DNA from: CAWAND01 sp963727915
Lineage (GTDB): Bacteria; Chloroflexota; Anaerolineae; Anaerolineales; E44-bin32
Assembly: GCA_963727915.1 (NCBI GenBank)
Contig: CAVSID010000002.1
Span: 442,187 to 506,186, forward strand
Direction: 5' to 3'
DNA length: 64,000 nt
In this document: one piece after another, positions 27,739 to 37,510 of the stretch
How positions within the stretch are numbered: the stretch's first letter is position 1
Layout: every line of letters begins with the position of its first letter
The notes under the pieces: model-generated
What the model saw: only the letters and a program-made list of their open reading frames with translations
What the model was told of the DNA's origin: nothing
Databases searched by the model: none
Made by a program: the position numbers and the translations under genes

Positions 27739-28582
27739 GTGGAGGGTGGAATCTCTAGCTCGCCGCAGTCCCAAACAGGGCGCTCGAGGCTGCGCCGATT
27801 CCTGCGCACGGTGTGGCCGCGCCTGGCCACCGCCTCGCTCGTGCTGCTTTCGGCGGCGGCGGCGGTGTTCTTCTATCGAGCCTACGATCCTCCTCCCCTT
27901 CCTCTGACAACGGCTCAGGTCAACACGCAAGTAGCCCAAGCCCTGGCCTCTGCCACGCCTGCCCCAGCCTTCTCCGCTCGCGTTTACCAGTCGGTGCTGC
28001 CATCGCTGGTCCTCATCCAAACGCAGAATGGAGGCCGAGACAAGGACAGCGGTTTGGGCACTGGCGTGGTGATCGACGCCGCCGCCGACATTCTGACGGC
28101 GCTCCACGTCGTCGATGGAGCGACTACGATCCAGGTCAGTTTCGCCGACGGCTCCGAATCCACGGCTCAAGTGGTCAACACCCAACCCGACATCGACATC
28201 GCCGTCCTCCACCCCGACCAGCTGCCGGCCTTGATCGTCCCGGCCGTGCTAGGCAGCCTGCGATCGGTCCGACGTCGGCGACGAGGCCTATGCCGTCGGC
28301 AATCCCTTCGGCCTGGCGGGGACGATGACTGCCGGGGTCATCTCCGGATTCGATCGTTCGATGACCGTCACCGACAGCGGCAAGCACCTGTCGGGGCTGA
28401 TCCAATTCGACGCCGCCGTCAACCCCGGCAACTCCGGCGGACCTCTGCTCAACCGCTCCGGGCAGGTGATCGGCATCGTCACCGGCCTGGCCAATCCCAC
28501 CGACCAGCGCACCTTCATCGGCATCGGCCTGGCGGTGCCGATCCCGGCCGCGGCCGCCGCCGCCGGCGCACCGCCTTATTGA
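27739..28582 (+). CDS. HtrA/DegP-like trypsin-fold serine protease (frame break)
   Basis: Membrane-anchored extracytoplasmic protease of about 280 residues without a PDZ domain. GTG 27739 start; one N-terminal anchor helix (LATASLVLLSAAAAVFFY). The catalytic triad is visible: His in ILTALHVVDGA, Asp in PDIDIAVL, and Ser in NPGNSGGPLL. The frame breaks near 28262; the second half continues EAYAVGNPFGLAGTMTAGVI and ends in an Ala-rich VPIPAAAAAAG. The missing PDZ domain and the position directly ahead of the MoxR operon suggest envelope quality control, possibly co-transcribed with it. Confidence 0.8.
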
Positions 28583-28638
28583 TCATGCAGTTCATCATCG
28601 CCCCAGCGCCCACCCACCTGCTCTGGAGAAACAATGAT

Positions 28639-29653
28639 ATGAACTCATCCTTGAGTCGACGAGACGGCAAACCGATGGAAGAGGTCTTGTACCAGGTAAA
28701 GAAGATCATCGTCGGCCAGGACATCCTGCTCGAGCGGTTGATCGTGGCCCTGCTCTCTCGCGGCCATATCCTGGTCGAAGGCGTGCCGGGCCTGGCCAAG
28801 ACGATGGCCATCAAGACCCTGGCGGACGTCATCGGCGGCGAATTCCGCCGCATCCAATTCACCCCCGACCTTGTGCCGGCCGACCTGATCGGCACCCGAA
28901 TCTACAATCAGAAGACCGGCGAGTTCGACACCTCGCTGGGTCCCGTGATGACCAACCTGCTCCTGGCGGACGAGATCAACCGCGCCCCGGCCAAGGTGCA
29001 GAGCGCCCTGCTGGAGGTGATGCAGGAACGGCAGGTGACGATCGGCCGGGAGACCTTCAAGGCACCCAACCCGTTCCTGGTCATGGCCACGCAGAACCCG
29101 ATCGAGTCCGAGGGCACCTACCCCCTTCCCGAAGCCCAGGTGGATCGCTTCATGCTCAAGGTGCTTGTCGATTACCCCAGCCCGACTGAGGAGTTTGTGA
29201 TCGTCGAGCGCATGTCGGGCGCTTTGGACGCTGTCCAAGAGGTGATCGACTCGGACCGGCTGGTTGCGTCTGCAGAAAGAGGTCGACGCCGTCTATGTGG
29301 ACCCCGCCCTGATTGAATACGCTGTCAAGCTGGTCACCGCCACCCGCCAACCTGACCAAGCCGGGCTGTCCGACTTGCAACCCTATATCACCTACGGGGC
29401 CAGCCCACGCGCCTCGATCAACCTGATCCTCGGCGCCCGCGCCCTGGCCTTCCTGCGCGGCCGCGCCTATGCCCTACCTCCCGACGTGCGCGACCTGGCC
29501 CACGACGTCATCCGCCATCGCCTGGTCCTTTCGTACGAAGCCCTGGCCGACGGGGTAGAACCAGATGACCTGCTCGACCGCCTGGTGCACACCGTCCCGA
29601 TGCCGGAGATCCTGATCGATGAGCGCAAGCTCGCCCGCCACGCCCAGCAGTAG
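28639..29653 (+). CDS. MoxR-family AAA+ ATPase (frame break)
   Basis: Chaperone-type AAA+ ATPase that works with vWA proteins in assembling or inserting cofactors into target complexes. Start taken at ATG 28639 (GGAG upstream); ATG 28585 is an alternative. Walker A is GVPGLAKT, Walker B is LLLADEINRAP, sensor 1 is VMATQNPIESEGTYPLPEAQ, with the arginine of QVDRFM after it. The frame breaks near 29265, after DRLV; the lid domain continues in the next frame (RLQKEVDAVYV ... ASPRASINLILGARALAFL). Its end overlaps the DUF58 gene by 35 bases. About 337 residues, normal for MoxR. Confidence 0.9.
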
Positions 29654-30539
29654 CCTGGCCACCACGCCGGAGCGCATTCTGCACCGACTGGATTGGCACG
29701 TCATTCGCCGCCTGGATGGCCTGCTTCAGGGCAACTACCACACACTCTTCTACGGCCCCGGACTGGACTTCGCCGACCTGCGCCAGTACCAGCCGGAGGA
29801 CGACATCCGTCATATCGACTGGAACGTGACGGCGCGCCTGAACGACCTGTACGTGCGCCAGTACTACGAAGAGCGCGAGATCACCGCCTGGTTTCTGCTG
29901 GACGTCAGTCCGTCGATGGCCTTCGGTCCGCCAGATCGGACCAAGCTGGCGGTGATGATCGACCTGGCTGCCACCCTGGCCCGTTTATTGACACGCAAGG
30001 GCAATCGCGTCGCCGCCATGCTCTACAACGGGACCAGCGGCCGGACAATCCCGCCGCTCGGCGGGCAGAAACAGGTACTGCGGCTGATCCGCGAGCTGGG
30101 GCGCCCCAACGGCAGGGTTCCGCTTGGCGAAACCGATCTGAAGCCACTGCTTGCGGCGGGCCACAACACGCTCAAGCGCCGCTCGCTGGTGTTCCTGATG
30201 TCCGACTTCTTCAGCCTGCCCGGCTGGGAAAAGCCCCTGGCGCTGCTCAACCGCCGCCACGACCTGGTGGCCATCCGGCTGTGGGACCAGCGGGAAGACG
30301 AGCTGCCGGCGGCCGGGATGCTCTATGTTGAGGACTCCGAGACCGGGGAACAGGTCTATGTCGACACCGGAGACCCCGTGTTTCGGAGCCGTCTGAAGGC
30401 AGCCGTGTCCGCTCGCGAGGCCGGCCTGCAGGAGAGCCTCACCCGGGCGGGCGTTGACCTGTTTGCCGTCTCGACCGGCGACGACTTGGTCCAGGCATTG
30501 GTCCGGATGGCCTCGCTGCGCAAGCGGCGCCGGAGGTAG
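29619..30539 (+). CDS. DUF58 domain protein
   Basis: 306 residues; part of the conserved MoxR-DUF58-vWA module. The DUF58 signature is seen in DGLLQGNYHTLFYGPGLDFA, LRQYQPEDDIRHIDWNVTAR and YVRQYYEERE. It is followed by a vWA-like fold with a metal-site motif LLDVSPSMAFG. A probable client-recognition adaptor for the MoxR ATPase upstream; soluble here, without the membrane helices some family members have. Overlaps moxR by 35 bases and is followed after 11 bases by the first vWA gene. Intact. Confidence 0.88.
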   Translation: MSASSPATPSSSLATTPERILHRLDWHVIRRLDGLLQGNYHTLFYGPGLDFADLRQYQPEDDIRHIDWNVTARLNDLYVRQYYEEREITAWFLLDVSPSMAFGPPDRTKLAVMIDLAATLARLLTRKGNRVAAMLYNGTSGRTIPPLGGQKQVLRLIRELGRPNGRVPLGETDLKPLLAAGHNTLKRRSLVFLMSDFFSLPGWEKPLALLNRRHDLVAIRLWDQREDELPAAGMLYVEDSETGEQVYVDTGDPVFRSRLKAAVSAREAGLQESLTRAGVDLFAVSTGDDLVQALVRMASLRKRRRR

Positions 30540-30550
30540 TCCGTCTCGAG

Positions 30551-31537
30551 ATGTCCTTCATCTGGCCCCAAGCCCTGTTCTCGTTGCTTCTGATCCCCCT
30601 CCTGGCCGGGATCTATTGGCGGCGTCTGCAGCTGCGACAAACAAGAGAGGCCGAATTGGGCTCGCTGGTGGTGGCCGACCGCAGCGGCCGGGCCATCCGA
30701 CTGCGCCGCCACCTGCCGTCGACCTTCATGATGGCCGGTTTGGGTCTGCTGCTGTTCGGCCTGTCCCGGCCCCAAATGGTCGTCGACTTGCCGCGCGTCG
30801 AGGGGACGGTGATCCTGGCTTTCGACGTCTCCAACAGCATGTCGGCCGACGACATCCAGCCGACCCGCCTGGAGGCGGCCAAGGCCGCCGCCCGGACCTT
30901 TGTCGATCACCAGCCGCCAACCATCCGCTTGGGCGTGGTGGCCTTCGGCGGCAGCGGGCTGATCGTCCAGGCCCCCACCTACGATCAAGCGGCGGTCATC
31001 GACGCCATTGACCGCATTACGACCCAGGGCGGGACGTCGCTGGGCCAGGGGATTTTCACATCGCTCAACGCCATCGCCGGCAAGGCCATCAGCCTGGACC
31101 AGGCCACGGCTCCGGGCGGCGCTGAGCAGCTCAAGATCGACGACTACTCGTCGGCCGTGATTATGCTCTTCACCGACGGTGAGAACACCGACGCCCCTGA
31201 TCCGGCCCAGGTGGCCCAGCTGGCGGCAGACGCCGGCGTGCGCGTCTACCCGATCGGGATTGGCAGCCCTGAAGGCGCAACCATCGAAGTGGACGGCTTC
31301 AACATCGTGACCCAGCTGGACGAAGAGATGCTCCAGGCGATCGCCAAGGACACCAACGGCACCTACTACCGGGCGCAAGATGCCCAGGACTTGCAGGACA
31401 TCTACAAGAACGTCGATCTCCAGCTTACCGTGCGGGGCCAGAAGCTCGAGGTGACGTCGATCATCGGCGCACTGAGCAGTCTGCTGTTGATGATCGGCGC
31501 AGTTTTGGCGTTGATTTGGTACGGGCGAGTGCCGTGA
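30551..31537 (+). CDS. BatA-like membrane vWA protein
   Basis: 328 residues with N-terminal helices (FSLLLIPLLAGIYW, FMMAGLGLLLFGLS), a large vWA domain and a C-terminal helix (IIGALSSLLLMIGAVLALIWY). The metal-ion-dependent adhesion site is complete: FDVSNSM (DxSxS), TQGGTSLG (Thr), and MLFTDGENTD (Asp). It belongs to the aerotolerance-type (Bat) proteins found after MoxR and DUF58. The vWA domain faces the outside or periplasm-like space, depending on the envelope type. Translation starts 11 bases after the DUF58 stop. Intact. Confidence 0.88.
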   Translation: MSFIWPQALFSLLLIPLLAGIYWRRLQLRQTREAELGSLVVADRSGRAIRLRRHLPSTFMMAGLGLLLFGLSRPQMVVDLPRVEGTVILAFDVSNSMSADDIQPTRLEAAKAAARTFVDHQPPTIRLGVVAFGGSGLIVQAPTYDQAAVIDAIDRITTQGGTSLGQGIFTSLNAIAGKAISLDQATAPGGAEQLKIDDYSSAVIMLFTDGENTDAPDPAQVAQLAADAGVRVYPIGIGSPEGATIEVDGFNIVTQLDEEMLQAIAKDTNGTYYRAQDAQDLQDIYKNVDLQLTVRGQKLEVTSIIGALSSLLLMIGAVLALIWYGRVP

Positions 31538-31594
31538 AAGGCAGCGGCGTGTGATGTATTCCATCGTGGTTCTTGTGGAAAGAGGTGATGGGCC

Positions 31595-32686
31595 ATGACC
31601 CTGCTCTGGCCGGGCTTGCTGCCGCTGTTCCTGCTTGTCCCGATCCTCATCCTGCTCTACTGGTGGATCCTGCGCCGCCGGCGCCGGTTCGCCGTCCGCT
31701 ACTCGAGCCTGTCGCTGATTCGCCAGGCGCTGCCCGAGCGCTCGCGCTGGCGGCGCCATCTGCCGGCTGCCCTGTTCCTGCTAGGCCTCACCAGTTTGAT
31801 CGCCGCCCTGACCCGGCCCGCCGCCCAAATGCTGGTGCCGCTCAGCCGGACCACGATCATCCTGGCGATTGACGTATCGCGCAGCATGTGCGCCTCGGAC
31901 GTGCCGCCCAATCGCCTGACGGTGGCCCAGGAGGCCGCCATCAAGTTCGTCGAGCAGCAGGCGGACAACACCCGGATCGGGATCGTGGCCTTTGCCGATT
32001 TCGCCGAGGTCGTCGTGCCACCGACGAACGACAAGCAAACCCTCAAGGACGCGCTGGCCTCGTTGACCACAGCCATCGGCACGGCCATCGGCAACGCCAC
32101 ACTCAAGGGCCTGGACGCCATCGCCAGCGTCAATCCGGCGGTCGCCCCGAGCGGGGTCAATCTGGGCGGCCAGAGCGGCGGCACGGCGGCCGGCTCGGAT
32201 TATCAGCCCGACATCATCGTCCTGTTGACCGACGGGGCCAACACACGCGGACCTTCGCCGGTGGACGCCGCCAAACAGGCTGCCGACCGCCACGTGCGGG
32301 TCTATACCATCGGTTTCGGGACCACTGAGTTCAGTCCCATGGTGTGCACATCGGCCCAACTGGGGAGCGATATCTTCGACTTTCAGGGCGGCTTCGGCCG
32401 AGGCGGTTTCGATCCGCGCGGCGGTTTCGGGGGCGGCGGGTTCGGCGGCCGAGGGAACTATCTTCTGCTGGATGAGCCAACGCTGAAGGCAGTCGCCGAC
32501 ACCACCGGGGGTGCTTACTACCGCGCTGAGAACGCTGACCAGCTCCTAAAGGTGTTCCAGGATCTCCCCGTACAGGTTGCGCTGCAGAAGCAGAACCAGG
32601 AGATCAGCGTGGGTTTTCTGGCCCTTGGCGCGCTCTTCGTGCTGTTGGCCCTGGGGCTGTCGATGCGCTGGAACCGCATTCCGTAG
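31595..32686 (+). CDS. BatB-like membrane vWA protein with a Gly/Phe-rich insert
   Basis: 363 residues, paralogue of the preceding gene: two N-terminal helices (LLPLFLLVPILILLYWWIL, LPAALFLLGLTSLIAAL), vWA domain with IDVSRSM, and VLLTDGANTRG, and a C-terminal helix. It differs by a ~28-residue insert rich in Gly and Phe (GGFGRGGFDPRGGF region, about residues 260-290) between the last vWA strands. Such low-complexity inserts are uncommon in the family and could mediate self-association. Last gene of the MoxR operon; 57 bases separate it from the first vWA gene. Intact. Confidence 0.85.
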   Translation: MTLLWPGLLPLFLLVPILILLYWWILRRRRRFAVRYSSLSLIRQALPERSRWRRHLPAALFLLGLTSLIAALTRPAAQMLVPLSRTTIILAIDVSRSMCASDVPPNRLTVAQEAAIKFVEQQADNTRIGIVAFADFAEVVVPPTNDKQTLKDALASLTTAIGTAIGNATLKGLDAIASVNPAVAPSGVNLGGQSGGTAAGSDYQPDIIVLLTDGANTRGPSPVDAAKQAADRHVRVYTIGFGTTEFSPMVCTSAQLGSDIFDFQGGFGRGGFDPRGGFGGGGFGGRGNYLLLDEPTLKAVADTTGGAYYRAENADQLLKVFQDLPVQVALQKQNQEISVGFLALGALFVLLALGLSMRWNRIP

Positions 32687-32706
32687 TCGCCTGCTGCGGG
32701 GTCACT

Positions 32707-32724
32707 TTGTGAAACATTTCACAA
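32707..32724. promoter_or_regulatory. TGTGA-N6-TCACA palindrome
   Basis: TTGTGAAACATTTCACAA is a perfect dyad matching the CRP/FNR consensus. It sits 21 bases after the last vWA gene and 209 bases before the DUF362 gene. A regulatory site for the latter is possible. No T-run follows, so it is not a good terminator. Confidence 0.45.
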
Positions 32725-32932
32725 GTTCGTGCTGTCCGGCATCCCCCGTCACCGGTATGCCTCCCGTTGCGAAATGATCCGCGTCATGCCGAGGCGGCCG
32801 TTCAAGATTGTGGCTCTGCTCGTAGCCCATGGCTCTGCGCTCCGAGCTCAGCGCTTGAGGCTTGTCTACCCCCACCTGGTGTGCGCTAGAACCATGGCGC
32901 GGGCGAAGAAGGCCATCTAGAATGGCTGGACC

Positions 32933-34070
32933 ATGACCTCAGGACGCAAGCTCCACCGTCGCGATTTCATCAAGCTCTCGGCCGCAGCCGCCGGGGCTGC
33001 CGCCGCGTCGGCATGCGCCGGGGTGCTGCATGCCGCTGATTCGGGGGGCCAGCCCGGGCCGAGCGCCCTGCCGCCCGGACCAACGGCGCCCCCCTTCGAG
33101 CCCGTCGAGCCGACGCTTGCGCCCACCAGCTCCCCCAGCCCCGTCCCGTCCCCCACGGCGCTGCCGCCCGGCCGGGTGGTCCTGGTGCGCACGGAGGACC
33201 GGGTTGAAGGCATCCGCCGGGCCCTGGATCTGCTGGAAGCCGACCCAGTGCGGGGCAAAGCGCTCTTCGTCAAGCCCAACTTCAACAGCGCTGACGCCTT
33301 TCCGGGGTCGACCCACCCCGACACGTTGCTTACGCTGGGCCAGGCGCTCCAGGAGATGGGTGCGGGCCACCTGACCGTGGGCGACCGCAGCGGCATGGGA
33401 AATACGCGGGCCGTGATGCAGGGCAAGGGCGTGTTCGCCATGGCCGACGAGTTGGGCTGGTCGACGCTTGTGTTCGACGAACTGGGGTCGGAGGACTGGT
33501 CGCTTCTGCAGCCCAATTCCAGCCACTGGCGCTACGGATTCGCCTTGCCCCGGCCGGTGCTGGCGGCTGACGGGATCGTGCAGACCTGCTGTCTCAAGAC
33601 GCATCGCTTTGGAGGGCAGTTTACGTTGTCGCTCAAGAACTCGGTCGGCCTGGCGGCTCGCTGGGTCCCGGGGCAAGGTTACGACTACATGAGCGAGCTT
33701 CACGCCTCCCCCAACCAGCGCCGCATGATCGCCGAGATCAACACCGCCTATCAGCCGGAACTGATTGTGATGGATGCCATGCAGGCGTTCATCGACGGTG
33801 GTCCCGGACCGGGGCACGCGAGTCGCCCCGGGCGTGATCCTGGCGGCAACCGATCGGGTTGCGTTGGACGCTGTGGGTGTGGCCATCCTGCGCTGGTACG
33901 GCACCACGCCCGAAGTGGCTGGGGGGCCGATCTTCGATCAGGAGCAGATCGCCCGGGCGGTGAAGCTGGGGCTGGGCGTGTCGGCCCGTCGGAGATCGAC
34001 GTTGATCACCGCCGACGACCGCAGTGCGGCCTTCGCCGCGCCTCTCAGGGACCTGCTGGCGGCGGGCTAG
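32933..34070 (+). CDS. Tat-exported DUF362 protein (frame break)
   Basis: DUF362 family, of unknown enzymology, often iron-sulfur related. The N-terminus has a twin-arginine signal (RKLHRRDFIKLSAAAAGAAA) followed by a Cys (SACAG) that may be lipidated, then a Pro/Ser linker. The DUF362 core reads ALFVKPNFNSADAFPGSTHP, VGDRSGMGNT, VQTCCLKTHRFGGQFTLSLK and LIVMDAMQAFIDGGPGPG. The frame breaks near 33815; the correct continuation is RVAPGVILAATDRVALDAVG and ends at 34070, not at the longer out-of-frame stop. Only seven bases separate it from the convergent SIMPL gene. No cysteine-rich ferredoxin tail is present. Confidence 0.8.
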
Positions 34071-34076
34071 GGCTCC

Positions 34077-34729
34077 CTATTCGATCTCCCAGGTGATGGT
34101 GACTTTCTCGGAAACTTCCACGTCCTCCGGTTCCATGTCAGGTGCGGCGACCTGTCCGGCTCCCCTGGGTTGGGCAAGGAGCAGTATGCTGCGCCTGGAT
34201 CCTGACCTCCGCCCAGCCGTACTCGATGGACACGATCTGCTTCAGGGCCACCCCCGCCGCTGCGGCCAGGGTCTCGGCATTGCGCTGCGCTTCGGCCACG
34301 GCGTTTTCGAGCGCTCGCTGACGCAAACCGGCCGTATCCTCCACTTCGAAGCGGATCGAGATCGACGGCTCGCTCTCCCCCTCGCTGACCGGCCTGCAGG
34401 ATCCGATTCAGCTGCGTCCTTATCCAACGGCAGCTCAAGCCGGATGGCGTGGCTGGCGATGTAACCTGAAAGCTGACGCTGCTCCCGACCCAGCCGACTG
34501 ATGGTCTCATAGGTCGGGTTGACGCGGAAATTGCTGGTCTTCAGGTCCTTCGCGTGCCACGGAGAGCGGCGCCAGGCGCTGCGCGCAGGTCTTCGACGCG
34601 CTCGTTGAGCGCATCTACCGCAGCGCCGTACTCCCGGTCCCAGGCGTTGACGTCAAAGCCCAGGACCACTCGATCGGCCGGGGCCGATGCCTCGGCATTT
34701 CCCTGCACTCGTATCACACGCTCCGTCAT
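34077..34729 (-). CDS. SIMPL-domain (DUF541) protein with several frame breaks
   Basis: DUF541/SIMPL proteins are small, often exported; function poorly known. ATG 34729 follows GGGAGG and reads MTERVIRVQGNAEASAPADR, then VVLGFDVNAWDREYGAAVDA, the usual opening. Later pieces in other frames fit the family: NFRVNPTYE, ALENAVAEAQRNAETLAAAA, GVALKQIVSIEYG, and the end DVEVSEKVTITWEIE. At least three frame changes are needed in 650 bases (about 34560, 34400 and 34200), more than in any neighbour of this size, so it may be a real pseudogene. No signal peptide is seen at the chosen start, which is unusual. Confidence 0.6.
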
Positions 34730-34943
34730 GTGATGCCTCCCTCGCCGAACGCCGCCAACCACGTCCCTTTGCCAGTCTGACCATTATCGCACGCTTGCTG
34801 CAACCCTCACTGCCCAGCCGTGACCTGCTCGCGCCAGGGGCGGCCATGACCAGTTCCGACCACCGCGCCGCAGAGCTGCAGGTTGAGGCCAGATCGGTCG
34901 CATGTCAGCCCCAGATCGAAGGCGGTTCCCGGGCAGGGCTGAT

Positions 34944-34979
34944 AAAAAAAAAGGAGCCCCCGGTCTCCCGGGGGCTCCT
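34944..34979 (-). terminator. Strong intrinsic terminator of the cold-shock gene
   Basis: AGGAGCCCCCGG-TCTC-CCGGGGGCTCCT: 12-bp perfect GC-rich stem with a four-base loop. On the minus strand it is followed by nine T residues (the A-run at 34944-34952). A textbook terminator 22 bases after the cold-shock protein stop codon. Confidence 0.92.
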
Positions 34980-35001
34980 GGTTGTCAAAGTCGAGCTGAA
35001 A

Positions 35002-35211
35002 TCAGATGACGTTGACGTTGGCGGCGTGGGGTCCCTTGGGGGACGCTTCGACCTCGAACTCCACTCGCTGGCCTTCCGCCAGGTCGCGGTATCCGCTGCT
35101 TTGGATCGCCGAGTAGTGGACGAAGACATCCTCGCCGCTTTCGCGTGCGATGAAGCCGTAGCCCTTGTCGCCGTTGAACCACTTGACCGTGCCGGTAAAT
35201 TTTTCAGACAT
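35002..35211 (-). CDS. Cold-shock protein, CspA family
   Basis: 69-residue OB-fold RNA chaperone. Both RNA-binding motifs are present: KWFNGDKGYGFIARE (RNP1) and DVFVHYSAI (RNP2), followed by EGQRVEFEVE and KGPHAANV. ATG 35211 follows TAAGGAGGG. Single-gene transcript with its own terminator. The upstream ~130 bases contain no gene and could be the long structured leader usual for cold-shock mRNAs, though no known leader motif was identified. Confidence 0.95.
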   Translation of the reverse strand: MSEKFTGTVKWFNGDKGYGFIARESGEDVFVHYSAIQSSGYRDLAEGQRVEFEVEASPKGPHAANVNVI

Positions 35212-35559
35212 TGCTTTGTGCCCTCCTTAAAGGCCTTGCTAGGATTGAGGCGCTTAGCGTGTTCTCGGCGGTCGGGCCCAACAAAATGGCCCAAGCGTTG
35301 GGCAGCTCGGGCCGAAAATACTCGACTCTCAGACAGAACGTGCTTGCAACCTACTGGGCTTAATCATATCAGATCTCCGTCCGGTTTAGATAGGGTCAGT
35401 CCCTGACCGGCTGCGTAGCCCTTCTTCAGCCTGGGGTCGCCCTGATTTGCCATGTGAAGCGCCTTGGTTGGAGCTCGCGGTTAACGCGGCCGGAAATCGT
35501 GCGCGGGTTCCTCTCCGATCGCGTTTGGCGCAAATCCGATCTATGACTATCATGGTCGG

Positions 35560-36529
35560 ATGTTAACCTACTGGAAAGGCCTGACGACCGTTGTAGATCG
35601 GGGTTTCCGCGCCAAGAGCGCTGTACATAGGCTCAGCCGCGCCGAAGAACACATCCCGTTCGTACTCCCGCTGACCCTGTTGGGCGCCCTGCTCGCCTCC
35701 CGCGCCGAAGGCGTCCCGCTTGATTACCGCCTGGCCCTGGTGCTGGCGGCCAACCTTTTGGCTGTCACCTACGCCTTTATGCTGAACGATATTGAAGATG
35801 CGCCCAACGACGCCGTGGACCCCGAACGGGCCTGCCAGGAACGTGATCTGCTCCGGGGGTTTGAGCGTCGGTGCTGCCCGCTGGTTGGCCGGACTGGTCG
35901 GGGTGGTCTCGGCTGGGCTGTATCTTCTCGCCGGTCCTTCAGCGGCCGCGATTGGGCTGAGCACTCTGGCCCTGGGGCACTTGTACTCTTGGCGGGCCGT
36001 CCGCTTGAAAGCCTATCCCCTCGTGGACGTCGTGTCGCATTCTCTCATGCTCGGCGGGCTGCTGGTGCTTGCCGGATCAAGCCTCTACGCTCAGCATGTC
36101 GTGGATGGTTGGTATGTGGCTGGGGCAGCCGCCGCCTTTTCCGCCTATGGGCAGCTTTACAATCAGCTCCGCGATTTCGAAGCCGATCAACTGGCCGGCC
36201 TTCGCAACACGGCCGGGATATTGGGGCCCCGCACGACGCGCAAACTCATGTACGGGGCGGTGGGCGTGGCGGTCCTTCTCCTGGCCCAAGCCGCCAACCT
36301 GCACCATTTTCCGCTGGGACTGGGGCTGGCCGTCCTGGCCGGGATGCTGATCAGCTTGGTGCTCAACGGTTCGACCGACATGCGCGGGGGCATCCCGATG
36401 GGGACCAGCGGCACCCTTCAATCCCGCGGTCTGTTCACCCTCAACTTCGCCGCCGCCGCTTGGTTCGCCTGGGCCATCGTCGGACCGTATGTGGCCAGCT
36501 ATCCCCTGCCCTTCTCATTGGGCGGCTAG
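35560..36529 (+). CDS. UbiA-family membrane prenyltransferase (frame break)
   Basis: Integral membrane enzyme that transfers a polyprenyl group to an aromatic or other acceptor, as in quinone, heme O or lipid synthesis; the acceptor is unknown. The first Asp-rich motif is NDIEDAPNDAVDP and the second NQLRDFEADQLAGLRN, both needed for Mg-diphosphate binding. At least seven helices are visible (FVLPLTLLGALLA, LLAVTYAFMLNDI, LAGLVGVVSAGLYLLA, AVGVAVLLLAQAANL, AVLAGMLISLVLNG). The frame breaks near 35845, just after the first motif. About 320 residues. It converges on the ADP-ribosylglycohydrolase gene 25 bases away. Confidence 0.85.
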
Positions 36530-36553
36530 CCGACGGTCTTCCGCCCGCCACCA

Positions 36554-37510
36554 TCATCTCCGTTGCGCCCGAATGGCGCCGCGCCACAATCCCTCAGCCA
36601 GGTCGACGATCGTCTCCCGCAGCGCCAACTTTCCCCGCCAATTGCTCGGGATGCCGGCTTCGCCATAATAGGCGCCGGCCAGCTGACCGTAGACAGCCCC
36701 GGTGGTGTCCGCATCGTCTCCCAGGTTGATCGCCCGCAATGCCCCTTCCCGGAACGTTTCGGTGTGGTGGAACGCCCACAAGGCGGCCTCCAGACTGTCG
36801 ACCACGTACCCGGTGCCCTTGATTTCGGGGGGCTCCTTGACCTTGAAAGAGCCTGCGGCGATCTCGGCGATCGCCGGCGCCAAGGGCGCTGCCTCCCATT
36901 GCCCCGGCGCCGGGCTGAAACTCGCCGAGAGCAGCACGTCCTTCGGCCGGCCCTGGAGCGCGCCCACGATCAACCCGGCCAAGTAGCGGCAAGCGTCCAC
37001 GGCTTCTGCGGCGCCGTGGGTGGTGCGCGAGCTCTGGGCGGCCATCTCAATCGCCGTGGCCGGGTCGAAGGCAAAGTAGAGCCCCACCGGGGCCAGGCGC
37101 ATGATCGAGCCATTCCCGGCGCTGTGGCTGTGGGTTGGTCCGGAGAAGGCCACTCCGGTCTGCTGGTAGATCCGCAGCGCCGTCCTCACCGTCGTCCCGA
37201 TGTCGAAGCAGGCGCCGGTGGACGACATGTAGCCTTCGCCCAACCAGCGCAGATAGCGTTCCACCTGGTCACGCGGGTCGAAGCCCTCGCACGCAACCAG
37301 GCTGGCTGCCAGGCACAGGGCCATCGAAGTGTCATCGGTCCACTGCCCGGGCTGGAGGTCAAAGGGCCCTCCGCCGACCATATCTTCGATCGGTTGGAAG
37401 GTCCCCGGGCGCTGAAACTCGAGCGTCGCCCCCAGCGCGTCGCCGGCTGCCAATCCAAGCAGGGCACCTCGAAAGCGCTCCAAGCTCAGGGATTCAAGCA
37501 TGTCATCCAC
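36554..37510 (-). CDS. ADP-ribosylglycohydrolase (DraG/ARH type), canonical motifs
   Basis: 318 residues. Hydrolyses ADP-ribose from modified proteins or small molecules using a two-Mg centre. Metal-binding motifs are intact: GDALGATLE after the N-terminal helix, WTDDTSMALCLA (Asp59-Asp60), NGSIMRLAPVGL, and the C-terminal GDDADTTGAVYGQLAGAYYG. Start either ATG 37510 or 37501. It stands alone, convergent with UbiA. It serves as an internal reference for the divergent paralogue at 61251-61992, in which both metal motifs are replaced. Intact. Confidence 0.92.
   Translation of the reverse strand: MDDMLESLSLERFRGALLGLAAGDALGATLEFQRPGTFQPIEDMVGGGPFDLQPGQWTDDTSMALCLAASLVACEGFDPRDQVERYLRWLGEGYMSSTGACFDIGTTVRTALRIYQQTGVAFSGPTHSHSAGNGSIMRLAPVGLYFAFDPATAIEMAAQSSRTTHGAAEAVDACRYLAGLIVGALQGRPKDVLLSASFSPAPGQWEAAPLAPAIAEIAAGSFKVKEPPEIKGTGYVVDSLEAALWAFHHTETFREGALRAINLGDDADTTGAVYGQLAGAYYGEAGIPSNWRGKLALRETIVDLAEGLWRGAIRAQRR

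Noticed and set aside
32707..32724. Palindrome considered as a terminator of the vWA operon
   Set aside because: The stem is AT-rich and only six to eight pairs, and no T-run follows; the TGTGA-N6-TCACA form fits a protein-binding site better.
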